From: Pseudoalteromonas gelatinilytica
GTDB taxonomy: Bacteria; Pseudomonadota; Gammaproteobacteria; Enterobacterales; Alteromonadaceae
NCBI RefSeq assembly: GCF_001641615.1
Contig: NZ_LRRU01000020.1
Span: 702,525 to 766,524, forward strand
Length of the DNA stretch: 64,000 nucleotides
Direction of reading: 5' to 3'
Shown here: in pieces, positions 1-9,716 of the stretch
How positions within the stretch are numbered: the stretch's first letter is position 1
How the letters are laid out: each line of letters starts with the position of its first letter
The notes under the pieces: model-generated
Seen by the model: the letters and a program-made list of their open reading frames with translations, nothing else
Databases searched by the model: none
Told to the model about the DNA's origin: nothing
Made by a program: the position numbers and the translations under genes

Positions 1-677
1 TGTATTGCATCACGACTTTCACCTTCTTTATAAAACTCAATGGCCGTTTCAAGATTAGGGGAATAATCTGCAGGGACTTCGTGGATAGCTTTCGTTTGCT
101 TGCTCCAGTACAATTTACTGGCCAACAAATCGAGTTCCCATGAACCAATTCGAGCGACCTCTTCCACTTGCGCCAGCATGTAGTTTTTTTTCAATAACCG
201 TTCAGATGAAGCATTTCGTGCCAATTCATTCCCTAACCACTGAGCAAATAGCTCAACATAATCATGGGACTCTTCACTAAATGGCTCTGATACATTCGGG
301 GCAGAGAAGTTAACTGTACCAAATACTTTTTTGCCAACATAAATAGGTGCACCTATGTATGACTCAAGTTGGAAATTTACATAACAAGGGTGCTGTGCAA
401 TATGGCTTTTTGATGCATGATGAAACGACAAAGCCTTGTTCGCTTCAAGAGTATGAGTACAATAGGTTCCCTCAATATCAAACTGCGTTCCAACAGCAAT
501 CGCATCATCAGGTGCAACCACATGAATGACCGTATAGAGCTTGTCATCAACTTGACTCACAATCGCAAATTCGAGTTCGAAAACATCTAAACCAAATTGC
601 AGTAACTTGACTACTTTACTAGAAAAATCAATTTCTTGGTTTGATACTATATCGTGAAATTGGCGCAGAAAGTTCAA
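1..677 (-). CDS. GAF-PAS sensor protein, N-terminal part (cut by window edge)
   Basis: This reading frame is open from the left window edge and encodes the first 225 residues of a cytoplasmic sensory protein. I read the start as TTG at 675-677. A good AGGGAG ribosome site lies a few bases upstream, a TAG lies in frame just before it, and no in-frame ATG occurs until far into the domain. Residues about 17-155 look like a GAF domain (for example ESYIGAPIYVGKKVFGTVNF). From about residue 178 a PAS domain begins (VEEVARIGSWELDL). Such proteins usually end in a GGDEF/EAL or histidine kinase module, but the output domain is outside the window. It lies downstream of the M4 protease gene on the same strand and is separated from it by a terminator. 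Confidence 0.8.
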   Translation of the reverse strand, partial: MNFLRQFHDIVSNQEIDFSSKVVKLLQFGLDVFELEFAIVSQVDDKLYTVIHVVAPDDAIAVGTQFDIEGTYCTHTLEANKALSFHHASKSHIAQHPCYVNFQLESYIGAPIYVGKKVFGTVNFSAPNVSEPFSEESHDYVELFAQWLGNELARNASSERLLKKNYMLAQVEEVARIGSWELDLLASKLYWSKQTKAIHEVPADYSPNLETAIEFYKEGESRDAI

Positions 678-803
678 CCTAGCTCCCTAGTTATACGAAT
701 TTTATTTTGCTCTAAAGAAGCATACCAAGAATTTCAAATAACAACAGCAGGAATCATAATTTAAGATTGAATTTGTATTATTAATAATGATTTTCACTTA
801 TTA

Positions 804-828
804 AAAAGCCCCTTAAAAAGGGGCTTTT
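804..828 (-). terminator. Intrinsic terminator after the M4 protease gene
   Basis: An 11-bp perfect stem (AAAAGCCCCTT paired with AAGGGGCTTTT) with a 3-base loop lies just past the stop codon of the protease gene. T-rich tails exist on both strands, so it could work in both directions, but only a minus-strand gene ends here. Confidence 0.88.
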
Positions 829-838
829 CTTAGCTCTT

Positions 839-3800
839 TTAGTGTCTGTATACTCGCCTTCTATAAACGAAAGGTAACAGAGCAATTAGAAATACAAAAA
901 CGCCACCGCTACTAGACTCAGTTTTATCACCATTGCTACTAGTAGTTACATTTTTGACAGTAACATCTATTGATTGTTCTGTCGTTCCTTCTCCATCCGA
1001 AACAACTACTTTGAATCTGATTAACGAATCCACTGAGACAGTTGGAGATTTAAATTTTAACGTTTGAGAAGTAGATTGAAGAATATCAGCTTGAAGCCCT
1101 TGCGTTTGCGTCCAATTGTAAGTTAATGACTGTGATTCTTTATCTGTCGCAGAAACAGTAATCACACCTTCTGCATTCTCATTAACTGTATAACTATTAG
1201 CAAGTTCAATTGTTGGCAATTGGTTTACATGCATGAATAAAACAGATTGCTCATGAACAAATTCCTCGTAACCATCGTTAATGGTTAAAGAAATTGTTTC
1301 CTGCTTCGACTCTAAAAGCTCAGACACTTTCAAGATTGCTATACTTTCATTCTGGTTTTCGATAGTAACTTCGGGTATCGAAATAGCCCAGTGATACGTT
1401 AATTCATCTGCGTCACTATCTGATGTGCCTGACGCATCTAGAACGAAAGTATGCAGCTCTTCTATCGTTTCTGGAATAATAAGAGATAATGTTGGTGCGC
1501 TATTAAGACTTTCTTGTGCAAGTTTTGCGACAACCTCAACAAAACCATTTTTCACGCCGTCTAAGTCAAATTCACTACCATCTTCAATCCTAATCACTGA
1601 ACAATTACTGCACTCAGAACTAAACTCGCTGCTTGCAATTATCTCTACCGATTTCCAACCACTTAACGTTAGTACGCGTGCTTGTAGCTCATCGCTCAAT
1701 AAAGCGTTTTCAAGCATTGGTAAAGCAAGGTCTACTGATTCTGTGCGCTGAGCGAGCTCAACATTAATGTTTATCATGTCACTCTTCAATTGGAAGTGAG
1801 GATCTTCAACCCTCATCTCGGTGAAGGCATCAAGCAACATCTCTTCAGATACATTCATATTTTCTATGAAGTGCTCACTGTGAGTGCGAATAACGTCACC
1901 TGCTCTGATGATATGGAAAACATTGTTCGTATGTACATAAGAATCAGATGCGAGTACCCCCTTCGAGGTGTTTGCTGAATTATCTAAGAAATCAACAATC
2001 CCATCACCATCACTGTCGCCTATCCACTCTATGCTATCAGGGATATTATCACCATCGGTGTCCGCACTTTCATCATCAAAGATAACAATATTAATTAATG
2101 GCACGGTCTCAGTTTTAGTCAGAACCGACTCTCCATTTTGTAAAATGTCATACTGTAAGGTAATGTCTCCTTGCCAAGCATCTTCAATACCAAAATAGCC
2201 ACTCCAAATTGATGTGTCATACATATACACATCAACTTCATTGATGACTTGTTCAGCAGATAATAATGTTACTTTTAGCTCTAAACTTTCATAATCTGAA
2301 AAGCCATATACTTGTATATAAAGTTCGGCGCTATTCCCTTTGACCAAACTTGCCATTTTCTTACCATTTTGTTTATAAGTGGCACTGATAGTACGTGGAG
2401 CATCTTCATCTAAATGAATTATTTCAGATTTACTAAACTCCCCTGTATAACCGCCGTCGTATACTTCAAGCTCAATTGAATCGATTGACGATTCCACGAT
2501 ACTTGGGAAGACTACATTCTTGATCCCTTCAATACTGTAGTCACCAACATAATGGCTATAATTTCCAGCACTTAAATTTAACCCCAAATAATCATATAGC
2601 GGTTTACCTCTTACATTAAGGGCAACGACGGGCAGAGCATTTCGATAAGCATAGGTATAAGGCTGAATATCAATACGAGGATTTATATGTAGGTTTATTG
2701 TGCCTGAGGCTGTATTACCAGCATTATCGCTTGCTGTAATATCTAATGAGTAACGCCCTGATTCAAATTCTATATCTAGCCCTGATCCGACAGTTATTTC
2801 TTTGATGCCTGATACCCTATCAAAAACAATAAACTGCTCTAGCAAGGTTTCAAACAATTGTTCTTCAGTAAATTCGCCGTTCATAGCGACGACATCGTTT
2901 CGGATGGTTGGAGCCGTCGTATCAGTTACAAAGAATGTTTGCACAGCTCTTGCGCTATTCCCTGCAATATCTTCAGCGACCCAAGTTACTTGATTCTCGC
3001 CATATACTAGCGTTCTAGATAAAGGGTATACCTCAACTGCTGCTCTATTGTTATCTGTAACCTCAGGATAAAGACTTCTAGGAATAGATGTGTTTTCATA
3101 GACACCTTCAATTGTCACAGGTGTTAAATCAGAGAAAACAGGTGGTAAATTTTCTCCTAAATTTGGATCATCTGGATGACTATCCTCACTATCAACCACA
3201 CCATCTGAATCAGTATCTTCAGCTGTTGGGTTTGACCCTATTTCAAATTCAGTTATGTTAGCCAAACCATCTCTGTCTAAATCTTGACTTGCATCGAATG
3301 AGTCAAGGACATTTAAGCCAAATTGATACTCCCAGAAATCTGGAATGCCATCATTGTCGGTATCTAAACGAGTATCAACCTCAGAAATCCACATGACTCT
3401 ATCAATATAAAATGGTTCATAACGGTAAAAGTCTGCATCAGCTAGATTAATTTTAATGACGTTGAAGCCATCATTGACAGGTATAAGTAAACGAGATTCA
3501 CTATATTGAACAAGGAGATTTTCGTTGTTCAGTTGAACTTGAAAGTGGTCATTTTTGTTAACTCTATAGTCAACGGTGATAAAACCCTGCTCAAACAAAC
3601 CAGCAATAGCAAAACCTGCATTTACTTCTGTATAATCTTCGCCATCAAACTTAGGATTGAAAGAAAGGCTATTCACTCCGTTTGTAGACCAACTATCACT
3701 TGAAATCCAGTCAACATTATTTGCTGCTAACACCGTAAAGCGGTTTGGTAACCCACCATATTCAAAACTTTCGAAAAGGTTATTTATTGCTGAAGGTGTT

Positions 3801-6800
3801 GAAGCGTAATCTGATGGTGAGCTTTGTGCATAATACTCTTGTACGTCTGTATAACCATCTTCATCTAAATCAGCACCAGTAACATTTGCATTAATCGGTG
3901 AGGTCATAAGTATATTTACTTCATAACCGTCAGGAAGTTCATCTCCATCACTATCAGAATGTCTAGGATCTGTTCCAATACCATACTCTTGCAGAGCTGT
4001 TAATGCGTCATTATCGTAGTCAGAAGATGCATCATTAGCATCAGTTAAATTAAGCCCATTTTCAACTTCCCAAAAATCTGGCAGCCCATCACTATCTGTA
4101 TCAGCATCGCTCGTTTTAGAAATAAACTTAAAATTATCTAGCCAAACAGCATCCTCTCCTGTAGATATTGAACCATCTTTTGAATATGAAAACTCAATAA
4201 CGTTAATACCTTCAGGGATTTTAACAGTTACCGACCCTTCCTTCGTTCCAGCGATCCACTCAATATCACTATTTGAACCATTAATTCTCAGCGCAAAAGA
4301 ATCGCAACATTCTTCAGATTCTATTTTATAGTCAAATACAAGGTATGCTTCTACGAAGACACCTGTAGCACTGAATGAGCTCATCTGACTATCTGAGATT
4401 TTACCAGAACGAATGCTATGCGAACCATCGGTAGCAAAACTATTATCAATGTACCAATCTGAGTTGTTCTCTGATGAATGGTTAAACCATTGAGGTAGTT
4501 GAGAGTCTTCAAATGAACTAGTTAGATTCAATTGCTCTGGAAATGACGCTGCATCTTGTGGGTCTGTTTGTAACTGAAACTCGGTATAGTTACTAAATCC
4601 ATCATTGTCACTATCAAGCATTGCATCAGTAGAGTCTGTTAAATTTAGACCATGCTCATATTCCCAGCCGTCTGGAATTTGGTCTCCATCTGTATCAAGG
4701 TTATTAGGATCGCCCTGATTTAAAAATTCATTGAGGTTACTCAAACCGTCATTATCATTATCCAATGATGCATCGTCTGGATTCGAAGGATCTAGTCCGT
4801 GTGCAACTTCCCAAGAGTCGGGTATTGAATCACCATCATTATCTGCAAATTCATTACTGATATAAATGTTATCAATGAAAACTGTATCTAAGCCTGATGA
4901 TACAGAACCATCTTTAATGTAAGCGAATTTAAGTGTATTTAAGCCTACAGGAATAACCTGCTCGAAAGAGCGCCAATCGGTGATACCAGAATCAATAACA
5001 ATTAATTGCTCGTTTAGGTAAACATACAAATGATCAAAACCAGCTTCTGTAGAAAGTTTATAAATAAAGCTTAAATACTTAGTCTGGTCTGTTACAAAGC
5101 TGTATTCAAAACTAGTTGCTTGACTATCGTCAATGTCATTATTAGCCAAAGAGAAACTATAGTTTTCATCTATTTGTGAAGTTTCCCAAGGCGTAGAAGG
5201 GTCTGTAAAATTAAAACTCTCAGGAACAAGATTGTCATTAAAGTTAAATGAGATTGTTGCAGGTATTGTTGGCGTAGAATCAGCATCACTTGGGTCTGAA
5301 CCTAATAAAAATTCAATTAGGTTAGTGAAGCTATCATTATCTAAATCACTTTGTGCATCTGAACTATCAAGTGGATCTAAGGCGAAATTGACTTCCCAAC
5401 CATCCGTCATTTTATCGTTATCAGAATCAGGGTTAGTTAGGCTCGTTTGATACACATGATGTTCTTGGTAATCAGTTAAACCATCGTCATCTGAATCAGA
5501 ATCATTTGGCAAAGAATTTAAACTGTATTCTTCTAGGTTGGTCAATCCATCTTCATCTAGATCACCTGAGGCATCTGTAGGGTCTGATGAATCGAGTGAA
5601 TATAACAACTCCCAATTGTCATCCATTCCATCGTTATCATTATCAATGAATTGAATATTATTACATACAACACCTACCGTATTGAATGCATCAACAACAT
5701 CATTTGCCGCATAACCTAAATCAATGGCACTGTTTATTGCACCACATGCACCATCGATAAAGTCCGTTGAATTTACCCAATAATTTTGGTTTGCGTAGAG
5801 CATAATTTGAAAAGCTTTACGTGGATCCCACTCTGGCTTATTTGCTAGTAAATAAAATGCTCTGTTGAATACACCACTACTGTAATGAACATCAATTCCA
5901 GAATAAAACTGTGATGCGTGGTCTATTGAAATACCATCATTTGACGGTGTTTCAAAATAACGCAATGCAGTTCTATTTTTTGTGATGTCGGCACCAGACA
6001 ACCAATCTGTAGTGCCTCTGACAAAGTATTCAGCAGTTTCACCAGCCATGTCTGAGAAAGACTCATTGATCCCTCCCGATTGGTCATAATAAAATAAATT
6101 AGAATTTTGCTCAGTTACACCATGACTTACTTCATGAGATACGATATCTAAAGAAACTAGTGGGTAAAAACTATCAGCACCATCACCAAAGCTCATCGCA
6201 GAGCCATTCCACGTCGCGTTTTCCCAACCATCACCTTGGTGAACACGTAACAATAACTTAAAAGTCAGTGGTGCCGTGTTATACCATTGCTCATACATAT
6301 CAAACACTGAGGTACCAAATGCATGGGCATCGTTTAAAGGCGAATAGGCACCATTAACCTCTTTGTGAGTATTTCGAGCACATGGGAATGAAAACGCAGA
6401 TGAAGGCTCGCTCCCTGACTCCATCGAAACAGTTTTTACTTTATCATTTTCTAAAAAACATGTTTCTCCTACTTGGGAAACAGCAAATGCGGGATAATCA
6501 TCGCCATATTCATAACGGCCAACTTTCTCATTACCACCAGGTCCCATCGCCTGTGTGTGCTTGATATTATTCCACGCTTTAAACACTTCATAAGTCTTTT
6601 CACTGATAATAGCTGAAGGCCTTGATTCATGTTTTGCATTTAAAATTTCAAGTTCAATTAAATATGCGTAATGAGCTTGATCGTTTTTAACATAAATGTA
6701 GCGCTCTGATTTTACGAGCTTATAAGAAGAATCTAGTGACAGTTTAGAGGCTTTAAGTACTGCTAAAACAGCGGTCTCTAAATCAAATTGATTATTCGCT

Positions 6801-7153
6801 CTTAATTGCAATTGTGTTTCATTGATATCAGTCGCAAAAAAGCCACTCATATGCTGTGACTGCGCTTGAACACGAATTTGTTGGCCCCAAATTGGAATGC
6901 CAGAATAATATTGCTGTAAAATTTTATTTGATGAGTTTTTTCTTAACACACTACTCGAGTTAAAGTGAGGCAAAGTTACCTCTTCAAAATAAGAACCTTT
7001 TTTTTGATTATTTTGAAGATTCTGATTTATTAACAGCAGGTTTTGAAGTTGTGGTTGGTTGAGGGGACTGACCCTTTCGACTGTTGCAGCTTGAAGAGAG
7101 TATGCGTTAAACATACTAAAAACTGCAGCACCTGCAATTAATCCCTTATGCAT
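839..7153 (-). CDS. Secreted M4 (thermolysin-like) metalloprotease with TSP3 repeats and GlyGly-CTERM-like tail
   Basis: This 2104-residue secreted zinc protease has a signal peptide (residues 1-22) and an FTP/PepSY-type propeptide (about 50-195). The M4 catalytic domain spans about 205-500. The zinc motif HEVSH is at 340-344, the third ligand Glu364 is in GGINESFSD, and the catalytic His is near 423 in VHYSSG. The C-terminal 1600 residues are unusual. Thrombospondin-type-3 calcium-binding blocks (about 503-628, 767-870, 1017-1120, 1263-1337, and a short one near 1690-1735) alternate with three related beta-rich modules (about 633-766, 875-1013, 1123-1257). HYR/cadherin-like segments follow. 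The tail, SSSGG plus a hydrophobic stretch plus RRR, resembles a GlyGly-CTERM rhombosortase sorting signal. Ordinary M4 proteases are 500-800 residues long. AAGGAAC precedes the ATG. Confidence 0.93.
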   Translation of the reverse strand: MHKGLIAGAAVFSMFNAYSLQAATVERVSPLNQPQLQNLLLINQNLQNNQKKGSYFEEVTLPHFNSSSVLRKNSSNKILQQYYSGIPIWGQQIRVQAQSQHMSGFFATDINETQLQLRANNQFDLETAVLAVLKASKLSLDSSYKLVKSERYIYVKNDQAHYAYLIELEILNAKHESRPSAIISEKTYEVFKAWNNIKHTQAMGPGGNEKVGRYEYGDDYPAFAVSQVGETCFLENDKVKTVSMESGSEPSSAFSFPCARNTHKEVNGAYSPLNDAHAFGTSVFDMYEQWYNTAPLTFKLLLRVHQGDGWENATWNGSAMSFGDGADSFYPLVSLDIVSHEVSHGVTEQNSNLFYYDQSGGINESFSDMAGETAEYFVRGTTDWLSGADITKNRTALRYFETPSNDGISIDHASQFYSGIDVHYSSGVFNRAFYLLANKPEWDPRKAFQIMLYANQNYWVNSTDFIDGACGAINSAIDLGYAANDVVDAFNTVGVVCNNIQFIDNDNDGMDDNWELLYSLDSSDPTDASGDLDEDGLTNLEEYSLNSLPNDSDSDDDGLTDYQEHHVYQTSLTNPDSDNDKMTDGWEVNFALDPLDSSDAQSDLDNDSFTNLIEFLLGSDPSDADSTPTIPATISFNFNDNLVPESFNFTDPSTPWETSQIDENYSFSLANNDIDDSQATSFEYSFVTDQTKYLSFIYKLSTEAGFDHLYVYLNEQLIVIDSGITDWRSFEQVIPVGLNTLKFAYIKDGSVSSGLDTVFIDNIYISNEFADNDGDSIPDSWEVAHGLDPSNPDDASLDNDNDGLSNLNEFLNQGDPNNLDTDGDQIPDGWEYEHGLNLTDSTDAMLDSDNDGFSNYTEFQLQTDPQDAASFPEQLNLTSSFEDSQLPQWFNHSSENNSDWYIDNSFATDGSHSIRSGKISDSQMSSFSATGVFVEAYLVFDYKIESEECCDSFALRINGSNSDIEWIAGTKEGSVTVKIPEGINVIEFSYSKDGSISTGEDAVWLDNFKFISKTSDADTDSDGLPDFWEVENGLNLTDANDASSDYDNDALTALQEYGIGTDPRHSDSDGDELPDGYEVNILMTSPINANVTGADLDEDGYTDVQEYYAQSSPSDYASTPSAINNLFESFEYGGLPNRFTVLAANNVDWISSDSWSTNGVNSLSFNPKFDGEDYTEVNAGFAIAGLFEQGFITVDYRVNKNDHFQVQLNNENLLVQYSESRLLIPVNDGFNVIKINLADADFYRYEPFYIDRVMWISEVDTRLDTDNDGIPDFWEYQFGLNVLDSFDASQDLDRDGLANITEFEIGSNPTAEDTDSDGVVDSEDSHPDDPNLGENLPPVFSDLTPVTIEGVYENTSIPRSLYPEVTDNNRAAVEVYPLSRTLVYGENQVTWVAEDIAGNSARAVQTFFVTDTTAPTIRNDVVAMNGEFTEEQLFETLLEQFIVFDRVSGIKEITVGSGLDIEFESGRYSLDITASDNAGNTASGTINLHINPRIDIQPYTYAYRNALPVVALNVRGKPLYDYLGLNLSAGNYSHYVGDYSIEGIKNVVFPSIVESSIDSIELEVYDGGYTGEFSKSEIIHLDEDAPRTISATYKQNGKKMASLVKGNSAELYIQVYGFSDYESLELKVTLLSAEQVINEVDVYMYDTSIWSGYFGIEDAWQGDITLQYDILQNGESVLTKTETVPLINIVIFDDESADTDGDNIPDSIEWIGDSDGDGIVDFLDNSANTSKGVLASDSYVHTNNVFHIIRAGDVIRTHSEHFIENMNVSEEMLLDAFTEMRVEDPHFQLKSDMININVELAQRTESVDLALPMLENALLSDELQARVLTLSGWKSVEIIASSEFSSECSNCSVIRIEDGSEFDLDGVKNGFVEVVAKLAQESLNSAPTLSLIIPETIEELHTFVLDASGTSDSDADELTYHWAISIPEVTIENQNESIAILKVSELLESKQETISLTINDGYEEFVHEQSVLFMHVNQLPTIELANSYTVNENAEGVITVSATDKESQSLTYNWTQTQGLQADILQSTSQTLKFKSPTVSVDSLIRFKVVVSDGEGTTEQSIDVTVKNVTTSSNGDKTESSSGGVFVFLIALLPFVYRRRVYRH

Positions 7154-7352
7154 AATAGTTCCTTAAATACATTATTTACTTATTATCGGGACTAAATTAC
7201 CAAAAATAAACACAATCTGCACCAATTTGTTAAGCTCACATTAATAATTTAACCAAAATTTCGACTACATATCTTAAAACTCACACTGGAAAAATACTCA
7301 ATACCCATCAATACTTTATTATTAATAACTGAAACAGTCCCCTACCCATTCA

Positions 7353-8651
7353 ATGTCGCTAAGAGCTAAATTTATCCTTCTGCTATCCACAATTTTTTGT
7401 GTGGTGGTAGCCAATACTTTCATTATCTATGCATTAGATAAACAAGGTCAGGCTAAGCTTGAAGCAGTGATCCATACTCATAATGTGCTCGATGAATCAG
7501 AAAAGCTCTACAATCAAATAACGAGTGCCGAAACTGGACAACGGGGTTATTTATTAACGCAAGACCTCAACTATTTAGAACCCTACTATTCGGCTCTTGA
7601 ACAAGTAAAAAAACATTTTTTGGCTGTTAATAGACTTACCCTAAGCAACCCCGAACAACAAAATACGCTTGCTTTAATTGATGAACTAGTTAACAAAAAA
7701 TTAGCTGAGTTGGCATTAACAGTGACACTTGTAATGCAAGGCACACCTTATGCCCTTGAAGAAGCTAAAGCGATTGTGTTAACTGATGAGGGTAAACAGT
7801 ATATGGACCAAATCCGTTGGCATATTCTACAGTTTCAAAATACTGAGAAAGCCAAGCTAGAACAGCAAAATGCTGAGTACCAAAGAAATAGGTTGTTTAT
7901 TACCCGGTTCGTCACTTTGCAAATCCCATTAATTGTTATCTTATTAGTATTTTGTGCTTTTTATATCAATTCTAAACTTTTCAAGCCAATGAAAATATTA
8001 ATAAAAAATACCAAACAGCTTGAAAAAGGCATGCCTGCAAAAATGATGACGATTAATTCTCATGATGAAATAGGTTACCTTTTCAAACGCTTCATACGTA
8101 TGAGCAACATAATTAATAAGCGAGCAAGTAAATTAAATTTTCAAGTAAGTCACGATCATTTGACGGGTGTTTTAAATCGAACGGAACTAGAGCCTGCATT
8201 AAAACACGCTACTAGTCTTTGTTCTGAAGATAACAAACTGGCTGTAATCTTTATTGATATTAATAAATTCAAGCAACTCAACGATAACTATGGTCATTTA
8301 ATCGGTGACCTAGTACTTAAAGAAACAGCAAAACGGGTTACTTCATCAGTTAGAGCTGATGATGATGTTTACCGTTATGGAGGGGATGAATTCGTTATTG
8401 TTGCCCACAACATTGCCAAGCGTTGCTACATAAATGCCATGCTCAACCATCTAATGGAACGATTTGATAGCCCTTTTATATTCGAACAACACACAGTTAC
8501 GGTGTCACTTAGTATTGGTGTAGCCCTAGCACCTGATCACAGTCAAGATCCTCAAAAACTGCTCAAGCTTGCTGATCAAGCAATGTACCAAGCTAAACAA
8601 GCGTCAAAAAATGGTTATCATCTTTACCAGAATAGTACTCAAGAAGACTAA
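7353..8651 (+). CDS. CHASE3-HAMP-GGDEF diguanylate cyclase
   Basis: This inner-membrane protein is predicted to make cyclic di-GMP from two GTP. A membrane segment (residues 7-26) is followed by a periplasmic CHASE3 sensor with the typical ETGQRGYLLT at 60-69. A second membrane helix lies at about 184-206 and a HAMP linker at about 207-258. The GGDEF domain runs from about 265, and the intact active-site motif GGDEF is at 343-347. An RADD inhibitory (I) site lies exactly five residues before it, so product inhibition is expected. The ribosome site is weak. It is divergent from the M4 protease gene. The CHASE3 ligand cannot be read from the sequence. Confidence 0.93.
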   Translation: MSLRAKFILLLSTIFCVVVANTFIIYALDKQGQAKLEAVIHTHNVLDESEKLYNQITSAETGQRGYLLTQDLNYLEPYYSALEQVKKHFLAVNRLTLSNPEQQNTLALIDELVNKKLAELALTVTLVMQGTPYALEEAKAIVLTDEGKQYMDQIRWHILQFQNTEKAKLEQQNAEYQRNRLFITRFVTLQIPLIVILLVFCAFYINSKLFKPMKILIKNTKQLEKGMPAKMMTINSHDEIGYLFKRFIRMSNIINKRASKLNFQVSHDHLTGVLNRTELEPALKHATSLCSEDNKLAVIFIDINKFKQLNDNYGHLIGDLVLKETAKRVTSSVRADDDVYRYGGDEFVIVAHNIAKRCYINAMLNHLMERFDSPFIFEQHTVTVSLSIGVALAPDHSQDPQKLLKLADQAMYQAKQASKNGYHLYQNSTQED

Positions 8652-8741
8652 TCTAAATTACTGCTTTATCCGTATATATTTGCAAAAACCCTCATCACTA
8701 TGTATAAAATTTACACAGCACTTTTAACTTAAGGCAACACT

Positions 8742-9635
8742 ATGCATCTTTTATTGACAGGCGGAACGGGTCTTATTGGTAGGCATTTGTGCCCTTTTTT
8801 ATTAAACCATCACAAGGTGACTGTACTTACACGAAACCCAATTCAAGCTGCTGTTATTCTGACTCATCAAGTGCACACTGTTAAGTCACTCGATGAGGTG
8901 AATTTTGAAGAGGTTGACGCTGTAATTAATCTAGCTGGAGAGCCAATTGTCAACAAACGTTGGAGCGAGTCGCAAAAGCGCACTTTGTTAAATAGCAGAA
9001 TTAATCTTACCCTACAGATATCTAAAGCGATTAGCCGCTGTGAATCACCACCTCATACCTTTATTTCTGGCAGTGCGATTGGCTTTTATGGCCGCCAAGA
9101 AAACCAGCCAATTGATGAAAGCTTTAATGATATTTATCCTGAATTTAGCCATGTGCTTTGCCGTGATTGGGAGCATGCAGCGACGAAAGCACAATCTGAC
9201 CAAACTCGAGTATGCCTACTTCGTACAGGTATCGTATTAGCTAAGCAAGGTGGTGCTTTAGGTAAAATGCTGCCTGCTTTTAAATTTGGCTTGGGTGGAC
9301 CAGTAGGCCATGGTCAACAAGGAATGTCGTGGATCCATATTGACGACATGATCCAACTCATCCTTTTTGTGCTTTCACATCAGGATATACACGGGCCTGT
9401 CAATGCCACTGCGCCAAATCCTGTTGATAATAATGAGTTTAGTCAAACTCTTGCACATGTGATATCGCGTCCTGCCATGTTACGTATGCCTAGCTGGGTT
9501 TTAAAATTGATGATGGGCGAGATGTCAGACCTACTCCTTCATGGTCAATTTGTGCTTCCCAATAAACTACTTAGTCATAATTACCGCTTCCATTACCCAA
9601 CGTTAAAACCAGCATTAGAAAGTCTAAAATTATAG
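8742..9635 (+). CDS. yfcH: YfcH/TIGR01777-type NAD(P)-binding epimerase-like protein
   Basis: This 297-residue protein of the extended short-chain dehydrogenase type starts with the Rossmann motif GGTGLIGRHL. It contains the family hallmarks NLAGEPI, RWSESQK, SGSAIGFYG and GMSWIHIDD, and its length equals that of E. coli YfcH. The C-terminal DUF1731 region (PSWVLKLMMGEMSDLLLHGQFVLPNKL) is complete. The physiological substrate of this family is not established. It follows the CHASE3 diguanylate cyclase by about 90 bases and has its own spacing, so co-transcription is possible but not shown. Confidence 0.92.
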   Translation: MHLLLTGGTGLIGRHLCPFLLNHHKVTVLTRNPIQAAVILTHQVHTVKSLDEVNFEEVDAVINLAGEPIVNKRWSESQKRTLLNSRINLTLQISKAISRCESPPHTFISGSAIGFYGRQENQPIDESFNDIYPEFSHVLCRDWEHAATKAQSDQTRVCLLRTGIVLAKQGGALGKMLPAFKFGLGGPVGHGQQGMSWIHIDDMIQLILFVLSHQDIHGPVNATAPNPVDNNEFSQTLAHVISRPAMLRMPSWVLKLMMGEMSDLLLHGQFVLPNKLLSHNYRFHYPTLKPALESLKL

Positions 9636-9716
9636 TTACAATGTACGGGTTGATAATACTCAACTAATACATAATAATTAATCTGATTTTAGTCGAGTGA
9701 TTATTCAGGGAAAATC

